A stretch of 52,492 bases of DNA, from the NCBI GenBank assembly GCA_016841945.1, contig JAENYC010000026.1, forward strand, positions 1-52,492. Direction: 5' to 3'. A model generated the notes under the pieces. It ran no database searches. It saw nothing but the letters and a program-made list of their open reading frames with translations, and was not told the DNA's origin. The translations under genes and the position numbers were made by a program. Each line of letters starts with the position of its first letter. Positions within the stretch are counted from its first letter, which is position 1. The DNA is from Haloplasma contractile. Its GTDB lineage: Bacteria > Bacillota_I > Bacilli_A > Haloplasmatales > Haloplasmataceae. Shown piece after piece: positions 7,868 to 16,493 of this stretch.

Positions 7868-9229
7868 CTATTCGTTTTCCTGTCTTTTTATCAAAACTTC
7901 TTTCATCATTTCATTTAGTCTATCTTCAGAAAGTTTATAATATAAATACGGAATTATCCCTAACAAACAGCTAATGGCAGGAATAATTGTAATGGTAAAG
8001 AATATTCCTGACTGCATATAAGGTGTGACCTCTATATCCTTTGTATAACCCACAAAGGCAATCGCAGTACCAAAGACTGTACTTGCAAGTGCACCCATCA
8101 GTTTACCAACAAATGTAAGACCCGAAAAACAGATGCCTTCATTTCGTTCTCCAGAAACATATTCAAGATAATCAACAGAATCAGCAATCATTCCTGTCTG
8201 AGAGACAATAAAGAAACCAGAACCCATTCCAATAAAAAATAAGAAAATCATAATAACTATAAAACTTTCATATCCTATGAAGAACATCAGAATATACATC
8301 ATAAATGTCATTAAATTGGCATAGATCATCATATTTCTTTTACTCATTTTTTTTAAGATAATAGGTGCAATCATGGTGGCGATAAAAAGTGCGGTAATGA
8401 GTACTCCTCCTAATATCATGAATTTATCCTCATCACCAAATATGATGACCGCAACGACAGCACCACCAACCTGAATAATATTTTGGCCGAAATTTAAGAT
8501 ACCTCCTAGTAGAATTAGAAAGAGCGGTTTATTTTTAATTATAACCTTAAACATATCTTTAAGAGATTTAACTTCCTGAGATGATTTTGCACGTTCTTTG
8601 GTGTTAAAAAAAGCCAGAAGAAACAAACTCATTCCTAGGATACTAATGATTATCGCAGCACGTTGCCAACCTTCAGGTGTTGCATCTCCTGAAAAACTTA
8701 ATCCTTTAGCCAATGGTATTCCTAAGATAATAATAATACCCGTTGAAATTGCGCCAAAAGCTCTTGTAAGAGAAATAACAGAAGAGCGCTCCTGTGTATC
8801 AGAACTTAAAGAACCAGCTAATCCCCAAAAAGGAACATCACACATCGTATAAATTGTTCCCCACAAAAAATATACAATCCCAAAATAAATCAATTTACCA
8901 GTCTCTGATATATCAGGTACCGAATACATCAAGACTGTTAATAATGCAACCGGAAAAGCTGTAAATAAAATATAAGGACGTAGTTTTCCCCACCTGGTTC
9001 TCGTCCTATCAACAATGATTCCCATCATTGGGTCGGTTATCGCATCCCAGATTCTCGCAAAGAAAATAATAGTGGTCAGTGCTGCAACGCCTGCAACCGT
9101 AAAACCTATTATGTCATAGAGATAATGCAACATAAACGTCGTAACAAATGTGATAACCATGACCTGTCCAAACCCAGCAAAAACATAAGAATATTTTTCT
9201 TTTAAACTCAATTTTTCAAACGTTGACAT
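7868..9229 (-). CDS. GPH-family sugar:cation symporter (MelB type)
   Basis: 453 residues, about 12 membrane helices, with the glycoside-pentoside-hexuronide signatures: an early D-P-x-M-G-x-I-V-D-R-T-R-T-R-W-G-K loop after the second helix pair and a cation-site aspartate in DAITDPMMG. It imports glycosides with Na+ or H+. Paired with the alpha-mannosidase, its likely substrate is an alpha-mannoside (inference). The ATG at 9229 has AAGGAGG in front. The leader carries a terminator-like hairpin only a few bases before this site, so expression may be controlled by attenuation (see 9251-9288). Confidence 0.9.
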   Translation of the reverse strand: MSTFEKLSLKEKYSYVFAGFGQVMVITFVTTFMLHYLYDIIGFTVAGVAALTTIIFFARIWDAITDPMMGIIVDRTRTRWGKLRPYILFTAFPVALLTVLMYSVPDISETGKLIYFGIVYFLWGTIYTMCDVPFWGLAGSLSSDTQERSSVISLTRAFGAISTGIIIILGIPLAKGLSFSGDATPEGWQRAAIIISILGMSLFLLAFFNTKERAKSSQEVKSLKDMFKVIIKNKPLFLILLGGILNFGQNIIQVGGAVVAVIIFGDEDKFMILGGVLITALFIATMIAPIILKKMSKRNMMIYANLMTFMMYILMFFIGYESFIVIMIFLFFIGMGSGFFIVSQTGMIADSVDYLEYVSGERNEGICFSGLTFVGKLMGALASTVFGTAIAFVGYTKDIEVTPYMQSGIFFTITIIPAISCLLGIIPYLYYKLSEDRLNEMMKEVLIKRQENE

Positions 9230-9250
9230 ATTTCCTCCTTTTTAATTAAC

Positions 9251-9288
9251 AAAAAAATCCCTGTAATTCTATTATAAATCACAAGGAT
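9251..9288 (-). terminator. Terminator or attenuator in the symporter leader
   Basis: On the minus strand ATCCTTGTGATT (9288-9277) pairs with AATTACAGGGAT (9268-9257), with two G-U pairs, around an eight-base loop. Seven Ts follow. The ribosome site of the symporter begins about ten bases later. Either it stops transcripts from upstream or it regulates this operon. Confidence 0.6.
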
Positions 9289-9327
9289 AATTATTTCTAT
9301 CATAATATTTAATTTATTTACTTATCA

Positions 9328-9345
9328 TTGCATAATTAAATGCAA
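9328..9345. promoter_or_regulatory. Perfect palindrome TTGCAT-AATTAA-ATGCAA
   Basis: Six-base arms around a six-base centre, about 100 bases upstream of the symporter start. It is a plausible operator for the mannosidase operon. It does not resemble the LacI-type sites in front of the glucan genes. Confidence 0.45.
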
Positions 9346-9427
9346 AAACATCGATTATAATAAAAAAATATATTTTTATAGTTCTAAATTTGTTATCTTA
9401 ATACATTTATATATGATACACTTCCAT

Positions 9428-9511
9428 TTATTCATCTTCATGAAAGGTATAAACATTAGATGGATAATCCCTATCAATTCCATATCCTTTATATAAATCA
9501 CTTTTCGTCAA
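9428..9511 (-). pseudogene. Possible tail of a lost gene
   Basis: A 27-codon frame from a TTG at 9511 to a TAA at 9428 reads with protein-like composition (L-T-K-S-D-L-Y-K-G-Y-G-I-D-R-D-Y, then PSNVYTFHEDE). It has no ribosome site and a stop seven codons further upstream. It may be the C-terminal remnant of a sugar-locus gene, or chance. I recognise no family. Confidence 0.25.
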
Positions 9512-9642
9512 TATTATTTTTCTCGCTTTAATTTATTATTAACTGATAATAGGTTTTAGGTTTCTAATATTTATTACAAGCATTATCTTAATTTATAAAA
9601 ACAAATAATATTACATTTTTCTAAATAAAATAAATATAATCG

Positions 9643-10608
9643 TTATTTTGTTGATTCACGTTCTATTAAATCTACAGGTATTAATTTATGAACATCAATC
9701 AATTCTTCTTTTTCCATTAGACATTTTAAAGATAACATCGCTTCTTTACCTATTTCAAACATACGTTGAGAAATGGTTGTTAATTTTGGAGTGACTAAAT
9801 GTGAAAGCAAAGTATTATCATAACCAATAACTTGAACATCTTTAGGTACTCTTTTCCCTAAATGATATAGTTCAGATAATACTAAAGAAGCAATAATATC
9901 ACTATCACAAAAAATACCATCAGTTTTTGGGTGGTCATTTAAATAATTAGTAATTAATTGCACTTCTGGATCAATAAATGCTAGATCCACTCGTGTACAA
10001 GTTAAGTTATTCTCTTTTAAATATAAATCAAAACCTAGTGAACGATCTTTCACTGTTAAAAGAATACTAGGACCACGAAAATGAACAATATTTTGACATC
10101 CTGATTCAACTAATTTTTTAGCAGCTCTATAACCTCCACCAACGTTATCACTTGTAACTGAAGGAATACCATCAATTTTGCGGTCTATTGAAACTAATGG
10201 AATATTTAACTCTTTGTATTTAGATTGTATGTTACTATTAGAACCAATAAGTAATCCATCAATATTATATTTAACAAACTGTTTTAAATACTCTTCTTCT
10301 CGTGAAGCATCTTCACGAGAATTACATATCATAACTTTATATCCTTTGTTAAATGCTTCTTCCTCTATTCCTTCTAATACATTATAATAAAAAGAATTAC
10401 TTAAATGAGGAAAAATAACACCAATCGTCTTTGATACTTTTTTATATAATGTTCGCGCAAATTCATTGGGTATATAATTTAATTTTATAATTGCTTCTTC
10501 TACTAAAATTCTTGTTTCTTTATTTACATACCCTTTATTATTTATTACCCTTGAAACAGTAGCTACTGAAACATTAGCTAACTTGGCTACATCCTTAATA
10601 TTAGACAT
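9643..10608 (-). CDS. LacI/GalR-family transcription regulator
   Basis: 321 residues. The N-terminal helix-turn-helix and hinge read MSNIKDVAKLANVSVATV, then S-R-V-I-N-N-K-G-Y-V; a periplasmic-binding-protein-like sugar sensor follows (about 60-321). A GTG at 10620 is in frame, but AGGTGG ends eight bases before the ATG at 10608, so I start there. It is the nearest regulator to both the glucan and mannoside genes. The shared LacI-type operators at 19977-19990 and 24637-24650 are candidate targets, but CcpA encoded elsewhere could bind them too. Its own promoter has a TATAAT near 10640 and no strong -35 box. Confidence 0.9.
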   Translation of the reverse strand: MSNIKDVAKLANVSVATVSRVINNKGYVNKETRILVEEAIIKLNYIPNEFARTLYKKVSKTIGVIFPHLSNSFYYNVLEGIEEEAFNKGYKVMICNSREDASREEEYLKQFVKYNIDGLLIGSNSNIQSKYKELNIPLVSIDRKIDGIPSVTSDNVGGGYRAAKKLVESGCQNIVHFRGPSILLTVKDRSLGFDLYLKENNLTCTRVDLAFIDPEVQLITNYLNDHPKTDGIFCDSDIIASLVLSELYHLGKRVPKDVQVIGYDNTLLSHLVTPKLTTISQRMFEIGKEAMLSLKCLMEKEELIDVHKLIPVDLIERESTK

Positions 10609-10702
10609 TATTATCACCACCTATACTATATACATTATAACTTTTTATAATAGTTTTTTAAAGTATAACTTTTACAGCGCGATAGTGATAACAAGTATAT
10701 AT

Positions 10703-11488
10703 TTATAACAATAACCAATTTATAAATTTTGGAAATCTTTTGCTCCAACTCTTTTCAGAATGAATTCCACCTTCATCAATATATAATTTCAAATTTTTAG
10801 TACCCAATGTTTTTAGTAGATTATAAATTTCTTTTGTATCATTTATATATAGCTTGCTCACTGGATTTTCACTATCCTGACCTTCATTGGTACCAACATC
10901 CAAATAAATACCTAAATCTGGATTAAAATTATTTTTAATAAATCTTATCATCTTTGATTTTTTAAACCAAAATGCTGTTGAGAGGCAACCCACTTTTCTA
11001 AAGATGTTTTTGTACTTGAGACTCGCATACAATGATATAAAAGCCCCCATAGATGAACCTGCCAGATAATTCCTACCACTTGTTCGAAAACGTTTATTTA
11101 TTTCTGGTATTAGGTTATTTACTATCCATTCTAAATAAAGATCCCCTTCTCCACCACAAAGTTCCATATTTAAATCCGGTATTATTTTATTGGTTTTTGT
11201 ACTTTTCCAAGGACTATATTCATCAAATCGATGATATGGATCACAATCAATCCCTACAAGAATAATATTAAATCCATTATTCTCTTCGAAATCATCTAAT
11301 GTTTTATGTGCATTCCATATTTGACCATACCCACTTGATTCAACAGAGAATAAATTATGACCATCATGCATATATAATACATCAAATTTTTTTGATGTTG
11401 TATCATAATCACTTGGTAAATACACTCTTATTGTCCTTTGTCTATTTAATGTGTTTATTTTCATCGTTAATTTTTCAATTGTTGACAT
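10703..11488 (-). CDS. Alpha/beta-hydrolase esterase (esterase D / CE1 type)
   Basis: 261 residues from the ATG at 11488, which follows AAGGAGG; an upstream in-frame ATG at 11542 lies inside a terminator and is not used. The fold is the putative-esterase family (esterase D, enterochelin esterase): an early V-L-Y-M-H-D-G-H-N strand, nucleophile serine in AGSSMGAF, and an acid and histidine late in the chain (D-V-G-T-N-E and GGIHSEKSW). No signal peptide. In carbohydrate loci such enzymes remove acyl groups from sugars. It lies between the glucan genes and lacI. Confidence 0.8.
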   Translation of the reverse strand: MSTIEKLTMKINTLNRQRTIRVYLPSDYDTTSKKFDVLYMHDGHNLFSVESSGYGQIWNAHKTLDDFEENNGFNIILVGIDCDPYHRFDEYSPWKSTKTNKIIPDLNMELCGGEGDLYLEWIVNNLIPEINKRFRTSGRNYLAGSSMGAFISLYASLKYKNIFRKVGCLSTAFWFKKSKMIRFIKNNFNPDLGIYLDVGTNEGQDSENPVSKLYINDTKEIYNLLKTLGTKNLKLYIDEGGIHSEKSWSKRFPKFINWLLL

Positions 11489-11502
11489 AATTTCCTCCTT
11501 AA

Positions 11503-11550
11503 TCACAAAAAAAATGAGATGAAATTTTATTATGCATTTCACCTCATTTT
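11503..11550 (-). terminator. Terminator-like hairpin directly in front of the esterase gene
   Basis: AAAATGAGATGAAAT (11511-11525) pairs with ATTTCACCTCATTTT (11536-11550), with one G-U pair in the minus-strand RNA, and is followed by eight Us. The esterase ribosome site starts about six bases later, so no promoter fits between. The esterase must depend on readthrough, an upstream internal promoter or RNA processing. Confidence 0.8.
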
Positions 11551-11581
11551 CATAAATAATGTAGGTGTTTTAAAAGATATT

Positions 11582-12607
11582 TTATTCTTCTATTGCTGCC
11601 TTTAACATTGCTAAAAAGTTTTCATTAGGAATGTAGTCTGGTACACTATTTCCGCTTCCTAATGCATATCCACCATTTTCTCTTGACCTATTAATCATTT
11701 CTTTACATCTTTTATATACTTCTTGACTTGATGACCTTGTTAAAAAATCAACATCCATACCTCCTAATACTGCTATATTAGGGTATAAATCAGAATAAGC
11801 TTTTTCAACAGGGACAATTTTATCTTCATAAGAATGTCGTCCATCAAATTCCATATAATGAATAATATCCTCCATAATATCATTATAATATCCACATGAA
11901 TGTAGTATTGCATATTTCCCTACATGATGTGCTTTTTCCACTATTTTTTTATACCATGGAAAAACATACTTTCTTAGTATCTTTGGAGGTAACATTGTTT
12001 GAGTATTAAAACCCCAATCATCATTACAAATTATTGCTCCTATATGATCATACTCTAGACATTTTGTAAAATATTGTTCTATTCTTTTTCCTACTTCATT
12101 GAAAATATCTTCAACTAATTGGGGATCATCATATAATAAATAACATAAATTATCAAATCCTGTTATTCCAATAGTATTCTCAAGAATTCCATCATGGCTA
12201 AAAGCTATAAATTTTGCATCTCTATGTAGATATTTACCAGCCTTTTTTATCATTGAAAAATTAGCATTTTTTACATTTGGCCATACATAATCGTTAAATG
12301 CTTTACGATTTGAAATCACTCCTTCATTTAAAGACTTTGTTTCTAGATGATTATAATGAGTCCTTCTATTAAATTCCATACCTCTAATAATAATAGGAGC
12401 AAAATCATATCCTCCACTATCAAATGCTTTAATAGTAGTTATGACCTTATCAAATTCTGAATCATTTTTATATTCTTTTTCTGTTAATAATTTTTCTTTT
12501 TCGCTACCAATTATAAAATCAAATAAAACTGGACGTGGTGCTGACTTTTTTTGTAGTATTAATTCTATATTGTTAAAGTTTGGTTCGCGTGATTTATTTC
12601 TTAGCAT
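11582..12607 (-). CDS. URO-D superfamily protein, methyltransferase-like (second copy)
   Basis: About 341 residues from the ATG at 12607, preceded by TAGGTG; an ATG at 12622 is also in frame. The fold is the uroporphyrinogen decarboxylase / MtaA-CmuA superfamily. The zinc-type ligand motif of the methyltransferase branch is present as I-L-H-S-C-G-Y-Y-N-D, followed by a GGMDVDFL turn and GYALGSGNSVPDYIP near the end. It is not a heme enzyme by context: it sits at the end of the glucan operon, 22 bases after the surface lipoprotein gene. Family members take methyl groups from corrinoid proteins, but none is encoded here. Substrate unknown. Confidence 0.75.
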   Translation of the reverse strand: MLRNKSREPNFNNIELILQKKSAPRPVLFDFIIGSEKEKLLTEKEYKNDSEFDKVITTIKAFDSGGYDFAPIIIRGMEFNRRTHYNHLETKSLNEGVISNRKAFNDYVWPNVKNANFSMIKKAGKYLHRDAKFIAFSHDGILENTIGITGFDNLCYLLYDDPQLVEDIFNEVGKRIEQYFTKCLEYDHIGAIICNDDWGFNTQTMLPPKILRKYVFPWYKKIVEKAHHVGKYAILHSCGYYNDIMEDIIHYMEFDGRHSYEDKIVPVEKAYSDLYPNIAVLGGMDVDFLTRSSSQEVYKRCKEMINRSRENGGYALGSGNSVPDYIPNENFLAMLKAAIEE

Positions 12608-12629
12608 GTTGACACCTACCATTCATATT

Positions 12630-13946
12630 TTAATCACCAAGTTTTACAAATGTAGTAACATCAGTATTAGAATCATAAGAAAATTCATATATCCCTATTT
12701 CATAAGTAAATGATGACGTACCTCCCATTCCAGCAACGGTTCCATCTAATTTATACTGTTCATTAGCTCCCCATCTTTGTCCATATTGATCATCAAACCA
12801 TTGTCGTGAAATACATAATGTAATATCAGTTTGACCTACTTCTGTAAATTCCAATGTTCCAGTAAAAATTCCATCTTCATCAGAATCAGTTAATACAAAT
12901 GCATTTTCACCATCTAAATCCCAACCATTGAATTCACCATATAATCTTGGGTATACATACTCATCAATGTATCCAGCACTTACCAAACCATACGTTGTTT
13001 CATGATTATTGCTATTATAAGAAAATAAATATTTACCTTGGTCATAACTAATAGTTGTTGTATCACCCATACCAGCGGTAGTTCCATCAAATTTGTATTG
13101 TTCACTTACTCCCCATCTTTGTCCATATTGGTCATCAAACCATTGTTTTGATATAGCTACTGTAAAATCAGATTGACCTGCTTCTGTAAAATCTATCATA
13201 CCTGTATAAATTCCATCTTCATCAGGATCTAATAATACAAAAGCATTGTCACCTTCTGTCGCCCAACTATTAAATTCTCCATAAATACTAGGATCAATAT
13301 CCTCAATAATAGGGGAATCCATAACTAATGAATCAGTAATTGTTAAACTTTCAGGGTCAAATGTTATTGTTAATGTCCCATTACCCCAATGCCATATAGA
13401 ACCTAACCCTCCTCCTGTTGGTGAAACAGGTGCAGGGTCGATATAATAATTATCAACACCATAAGACACATCCCAAGTACCATCCGTTACTTTATAATAA
13501 TGACCATCATATGTTGTATCACGATTTGCTTCAGTTAATTCAATTGTAATCGTATATAGTCCTTCTTCATTTTCACTCATAGTAAAATCTGAATCACTTG
13601 GAGAATAATTTGAAAAATTACCTGCTACATAATAAACCGTTTCTTCTTCTACTTCTTCCCATTTTGCATATAAAGTTAAATCTTCTGTAACACTATCATT
13701 AAAATCATAAACATTAGTTCCTGAATTATCAGTGTACCATCCTATAAACTCATAATCATCTCTTGAAGGTTCAATTGGTTCAGTGGCTTTTTCACCATCT
13801 TTTACATCTTGTGCCAATGGATGACCTGCTGCATCTTCATAATTTAAATCAAATTCAACAGTGTAAGTATCCTTACTACAACCCATTAATGTAGTAATAG
13901 TAAATATCATAACAAAAATAATCAATAAAACTTTAAAAATCTTCAT
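12630..13946 (-). CDS. Surface lipoprotein with InlB-type repeat and glucan-binding-like modules
   Basis: 438 residues. The signal peptide ends in a lipobox L-M-G-C (Cys23), so the mature protein is lipid-anchored outside. Residues 28-95 form a Listeria-Bacteroides (InlB B) repeat ending in G-W-Y-T and L-Y-A-K-W. A beta module (about 100-200) follows, then two near-identical modules of about 100 residues, each with Y-G-E-F-N-x-W at the start and QWFDDQYGQRWG in the middle, like SusE/SusF or pullulanase-associated starch-binding domains. Encoded 25 bases after the GH13 gene, it probably holds alpha-glucan at the cell surface. Binding is inferred from context and aromatic content. Confidence 0.75.
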   Translation of the reverse strand: MKIFKVLLIIFVMIFTITTLMGCSKDTYTVEFDLNYEDAAGHPLAQDVKDGEKATEPIEPSRDDYEFIGWYTDNSGTNVYDFNDSVTEDLTLYAKWEEVEEETVYYVAGNFSNYSPSDSDFTMSENEEGLYTITIELTEANRDTTYDGHYYKVTDGTWDVSYGVDNYYIDPAPVSPTGGGLGSIWHWGNGTLTITFDPESLTITDSLVMDSPIIEDIDPSIYGEFNSWATEGDNAFVLLDPDEDGIYTGMIDFTEAGQSDFTVAISKQWFDDQYGQRWGVSEQYKFDGTTAGMGDTTTISYDQGKYLFSYNSNNHETTYGLVSAGYIDEYVYPRLYGEFNGWDLDGENAFVLTDSDEDGIFTGTLEFTEVGQTDITLCISRQWFDDQYGQRWGANEQYKLDGTVAGMGGTSSFTYEIGIYEFSYDSNTDVTTFVKLGD

Positions 13947-13971
13947 ATCATCTCTTCCTTTCTCTTTATTA

Positions 13972-15654
13972 TTATTTAAATAATACTATACTCAATTTAC
14001 TAATTGAGATTGCATTATCTAATATCTCAGCTGAACCATATATTATCCTTTTCACATTTAATTTAAGCTTTTTATTCTGATTAGTGAAGTTAATAACGAC
14101 AATAATTTCTTCAGTTCTATATCTTCTTATAAAAGCGAGTACTCTGTCATCAAATATAATAGGTATGATATCTCCTTTTTTTAAAGGTTGATAAGCACTT
14201 CTTAATTGTCCTAATTCTTTAATCATTTTTAGTTCTTCTTTATCTATCTCATCCCACTTAAATGGACGTCTATTATCTGGATCTACATCACCTTCTAAAC
14301 CAATTTCATCACCATAATAAATAAGAGGCATCCCGTCAAGGGTTAACATCAGCGCTAAAGCTAAATAATGTATTTTATCATTCTTTAAAAATGTCTTTAA
14401 ACGTATGGTATCATGACTCCCAACTAAATTTATTAAATATGTATGAAATGGTGTTTTATATAACATTTTATTAGCATTAATTTTGTTCCAAAATTCTCTA
14501 CTTGTAATTTTTTCAGTTAGAAAATCTAATAACCATTTACGAAATTTATAATTTGTTACTGTATCAAATTGATCCCCTTGTAACCATTTAGATGCATGAT
14601 TCCATACCTCTCCAATAATTAATATATCTGGTTTAATTTCTTTTAATCTAGCACGAAATTCACGCCATAATCTTATGGATACTTCATCAGCCACGTCTAG
14701 TCTAAAACCATCTACATTTAATTTTTTGGTCCAATAAACTGCATTACCAACTAAATACTCTATAACTGCTTTATTCGAAGTATTAAATCGTGGCATACTC
14801 GGAACGAGTCCACCAAAAGTATCATAATTACATTTTTTTGTATTAATTGGAAAATTATCAATAATAAACCAATCTTTATAATTCGACTTTACACCATTCT
14901 TTATAACATCTTGAAACAAATCATTTTCAATACTACAGTGATTATAGACACAATCTAGAATAATTTTAATATCTAATTTATGTGCTTCATTTATCAAAGT
15001 TGTAAGTCCTTCTTCTCCACCATAAATATCTTCTATTTTATAATAGTCCTTTATATCATATTTATGGTAAGTTGGAGAAGAGAAAACGGGACTCAAATAT
15101 ATAATTTTAGTACCTAAGGATTTAATATAATCTAGTTTTTTTATAATCCCATGAAAATCTCCACCATAGTAAGTATTTCTATCAGGCATTTGATTAACAT
15201 TTTTAACTTGTCTAGGATTATTGTTTATACATCCATCATAAAATCGATCTACTAATATTTGATAGATAATTTCACCTTTTGCCCATTCAGGTAAAGCAAT
15301 AATCTCATCATCATTTATCACTGGATAATAAAAGAAATTATCTTGTTTAGGCTCTTTGATTAATCCATCTGCTGTATAAGCTATTTTTTTATTATCTTTA
15401 ATTAATTCAAAATAGTATTTAAAATGTCTTTCTTTCACTTGAATATGACATTCATAAATTTCATAAATTTCATCTCTTAATAATAATGTCATCTGTTTTT
15501 TAAATATTTCATTGTCGTGATTATATAAGTTTTTATAGAGTACATTAATTTGTTCATAATAATCTTTTCTTACTTTCAATCTCACATTTAATATATCTTT
15601 ATCAATGGGGTAAGCATAATTATGTTCACTAATGTGTATTATTTCATGGTCCAT
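13972..15654 (-). CDS. GH13 neopullulanase/cyclomaltodextrinase-type enzyme
   Basis: 560 residues. The start ATG shares one base with the malG stop codon (TAATG at 15656-15652); an in-frame ATG further upstream would run over malG. All GH13 motifs are intact: DCVYNH (region I, about 234), GFRLDVA with nucleophile Asp320, IIGEVW with acid Glu349, and GSHDT with Asp415. The N-terminal 110 residues fit the CBM34-like domain of the cyclomaltodextrinase/neopullulanase subfamily. No signal peptide, so it acts on imported maltodextrins. It follows the transporter genes in the same operon. Confidence 0.9.
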   Translation of the reverse strand: MDHEIIHISEHNYAYPIDKDILNVRLKVRKDYYEQINVLYKNLYNHDNEIFKKQMTLLLRDEIYEIYECHIQVKERHFKYYFELIKDNKKIAYTADGLIKEPKQDNFFYYPVINDDEIIALPEWAKGEIIYQILVDRFYDGCINNNPRQVKNVNQMPDRNTYYGGDFHGIIKKLDYIKSLGTKIIYLSPVFSSPTYHKYDIKDYYKIEDIYGGEEGLTTLINEAHKLDIKIILDCVYNHCSIENDLFQDVIKNGVKSNYKDWFIIDNFPINTKKCNYDTFGGLVPSMPRFNTSNKAVIEYLVGNAVYWTKKLNVDGFRLDVADEVSIRLWREFRARLKEIKPDILIIGEVWNHASKWLQGDQFDTVTNYKFRKWLLDFLTEKITSREFWNKINANKMLYKTPFHTYLINLVGSHDTIRLKTFLKNDKIHYLALALMLTLDGMPLIYYGDEIGLEGDVDPDNRRPFKWDEIDKEELKMIKELGQLRSAYQPLKKGDIIPIIFDDRVLAFIRRYRTEEIIVVINFTNQNKKLKLNVKRIIYGSAEILDNAISISKLSIVLFK

Positions 15655-16493
15655 TAAGTTTTTACACCGCCTTCTGTTAAACCACCGATGAAATATTTTT
15701 GTAGAGAATAGAACAATATTATCATCGGAATACTTCCCATTACCGCTCCTGCACAATAAAGACTCCAATTAATTCCATACTGTCCAGTTATAATACTTTG
15801 TAATCCAACAGCAAGAGGTAACGATTCTACATTTGTTGTCATCACTGCACTAGCAATTGTATATTCGTTATACGCAATAATAAAGCTTTGTATTGCAACG
15901 ATTGCGAGCATAGGCTTGGCTAACGGTAATGTTATTTTCAGTAATATTTGTATTCTAGAAGCACCATCAATCATTGCTGCTTCGTCTAGCTCATAAGGAA
16001 TCCTATCAAAATAACCTTTAGCTAACATGATTAAACCAGAGGATGCTAAAGTTGAATTTATAATAATTAATCCTGGTATTTTATTAAGTAATCCTAATTC
16101 TACAAATATCTTAAATATCGAAACCATTGATAAGGTCAGTGGAAAGATTTGAATGAGTAAAATAATATTAAATAGCTTATCTTTCCAATAAAATCTTAAT
16201 CGTGAGAATACATAAATTGTTATTGATACTAGGATTACTGAAATCACCATAGTGCTAAAAGCAATTATAAAAGAATTAGTCATCCAATTAGAAAAAGCTG
16301 TATTTGTCAATAATTTATTGAAATTAGCTAACGTAAATTCTCTAGGAATTAATGTATTAACAGAAATAACATTTTTCCCCAAGGCTATCATTAAGATATA
16401 AGCAAAAGGAAATAAAGTGATAATCGCCAATAAAAACAACAAAATTTGAATAATCACATTATCTTTTTGACTTTTCCTCTTCATATTTATCAC
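15654..16493 (-). CDS. malG: Maltodextrin ABC transporter permease, MalG type
   Basis: 279 residues, six membrane helices. The EAA loop that docks the ATPase is YELDEAAMIDGASR (residues about 170-183), and the C-terminus ends in YFIGGLTEGGVKT as in MalG. The gene begins directly at the end of the malEF fusion gene and overlaps the GH13 start by one base, so translation is coupled. No MalK/MsmX ATPase gene is in the window; a shared ATPase elsewhere is expected, as is common in Firmicutes. Confidence 0.93.
   Translation of the reverse strand: MINMKRKSQKDNVIIQILLFLLAIITLFPFAYILMIALGKNVISVNTLIPREFTLANFNKLLTNTAFSNWMTNSFIIAFSTMVISVILVSITIYVFSRLRFYWKDKLFNIILLIQIFPLTLSMVSIFKIFVELGLLNKIPGLIIINSTLASSGLIMLAKGYFDRIPYELDEAAMIDGASRIQILLKITLPLAKPMLAIVAIQSFIIAYNEYTIASAVMTTNVESLPLAVGLQSIITGQYGINWSLYCAGAVMGSIPMIILFYSLQKYFIGGLTEGGVKT

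Larger units (their letters stand above)
9230..9642 (-). other. 413-bp region between the LacI gene and the symporter
   Basis: It holds a terminator-like hairpin (9251-9288), a perfect 6-6-6 palindrome (9328-9345) and a 27-codon coding-like tail ending at 9428. A TATAAT box lies at 9276-9271, but without a good -35 box and inside the hairpin loop. The remainder is AT-rich DNA with no further signal that I can support. Confidence 0.6.
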
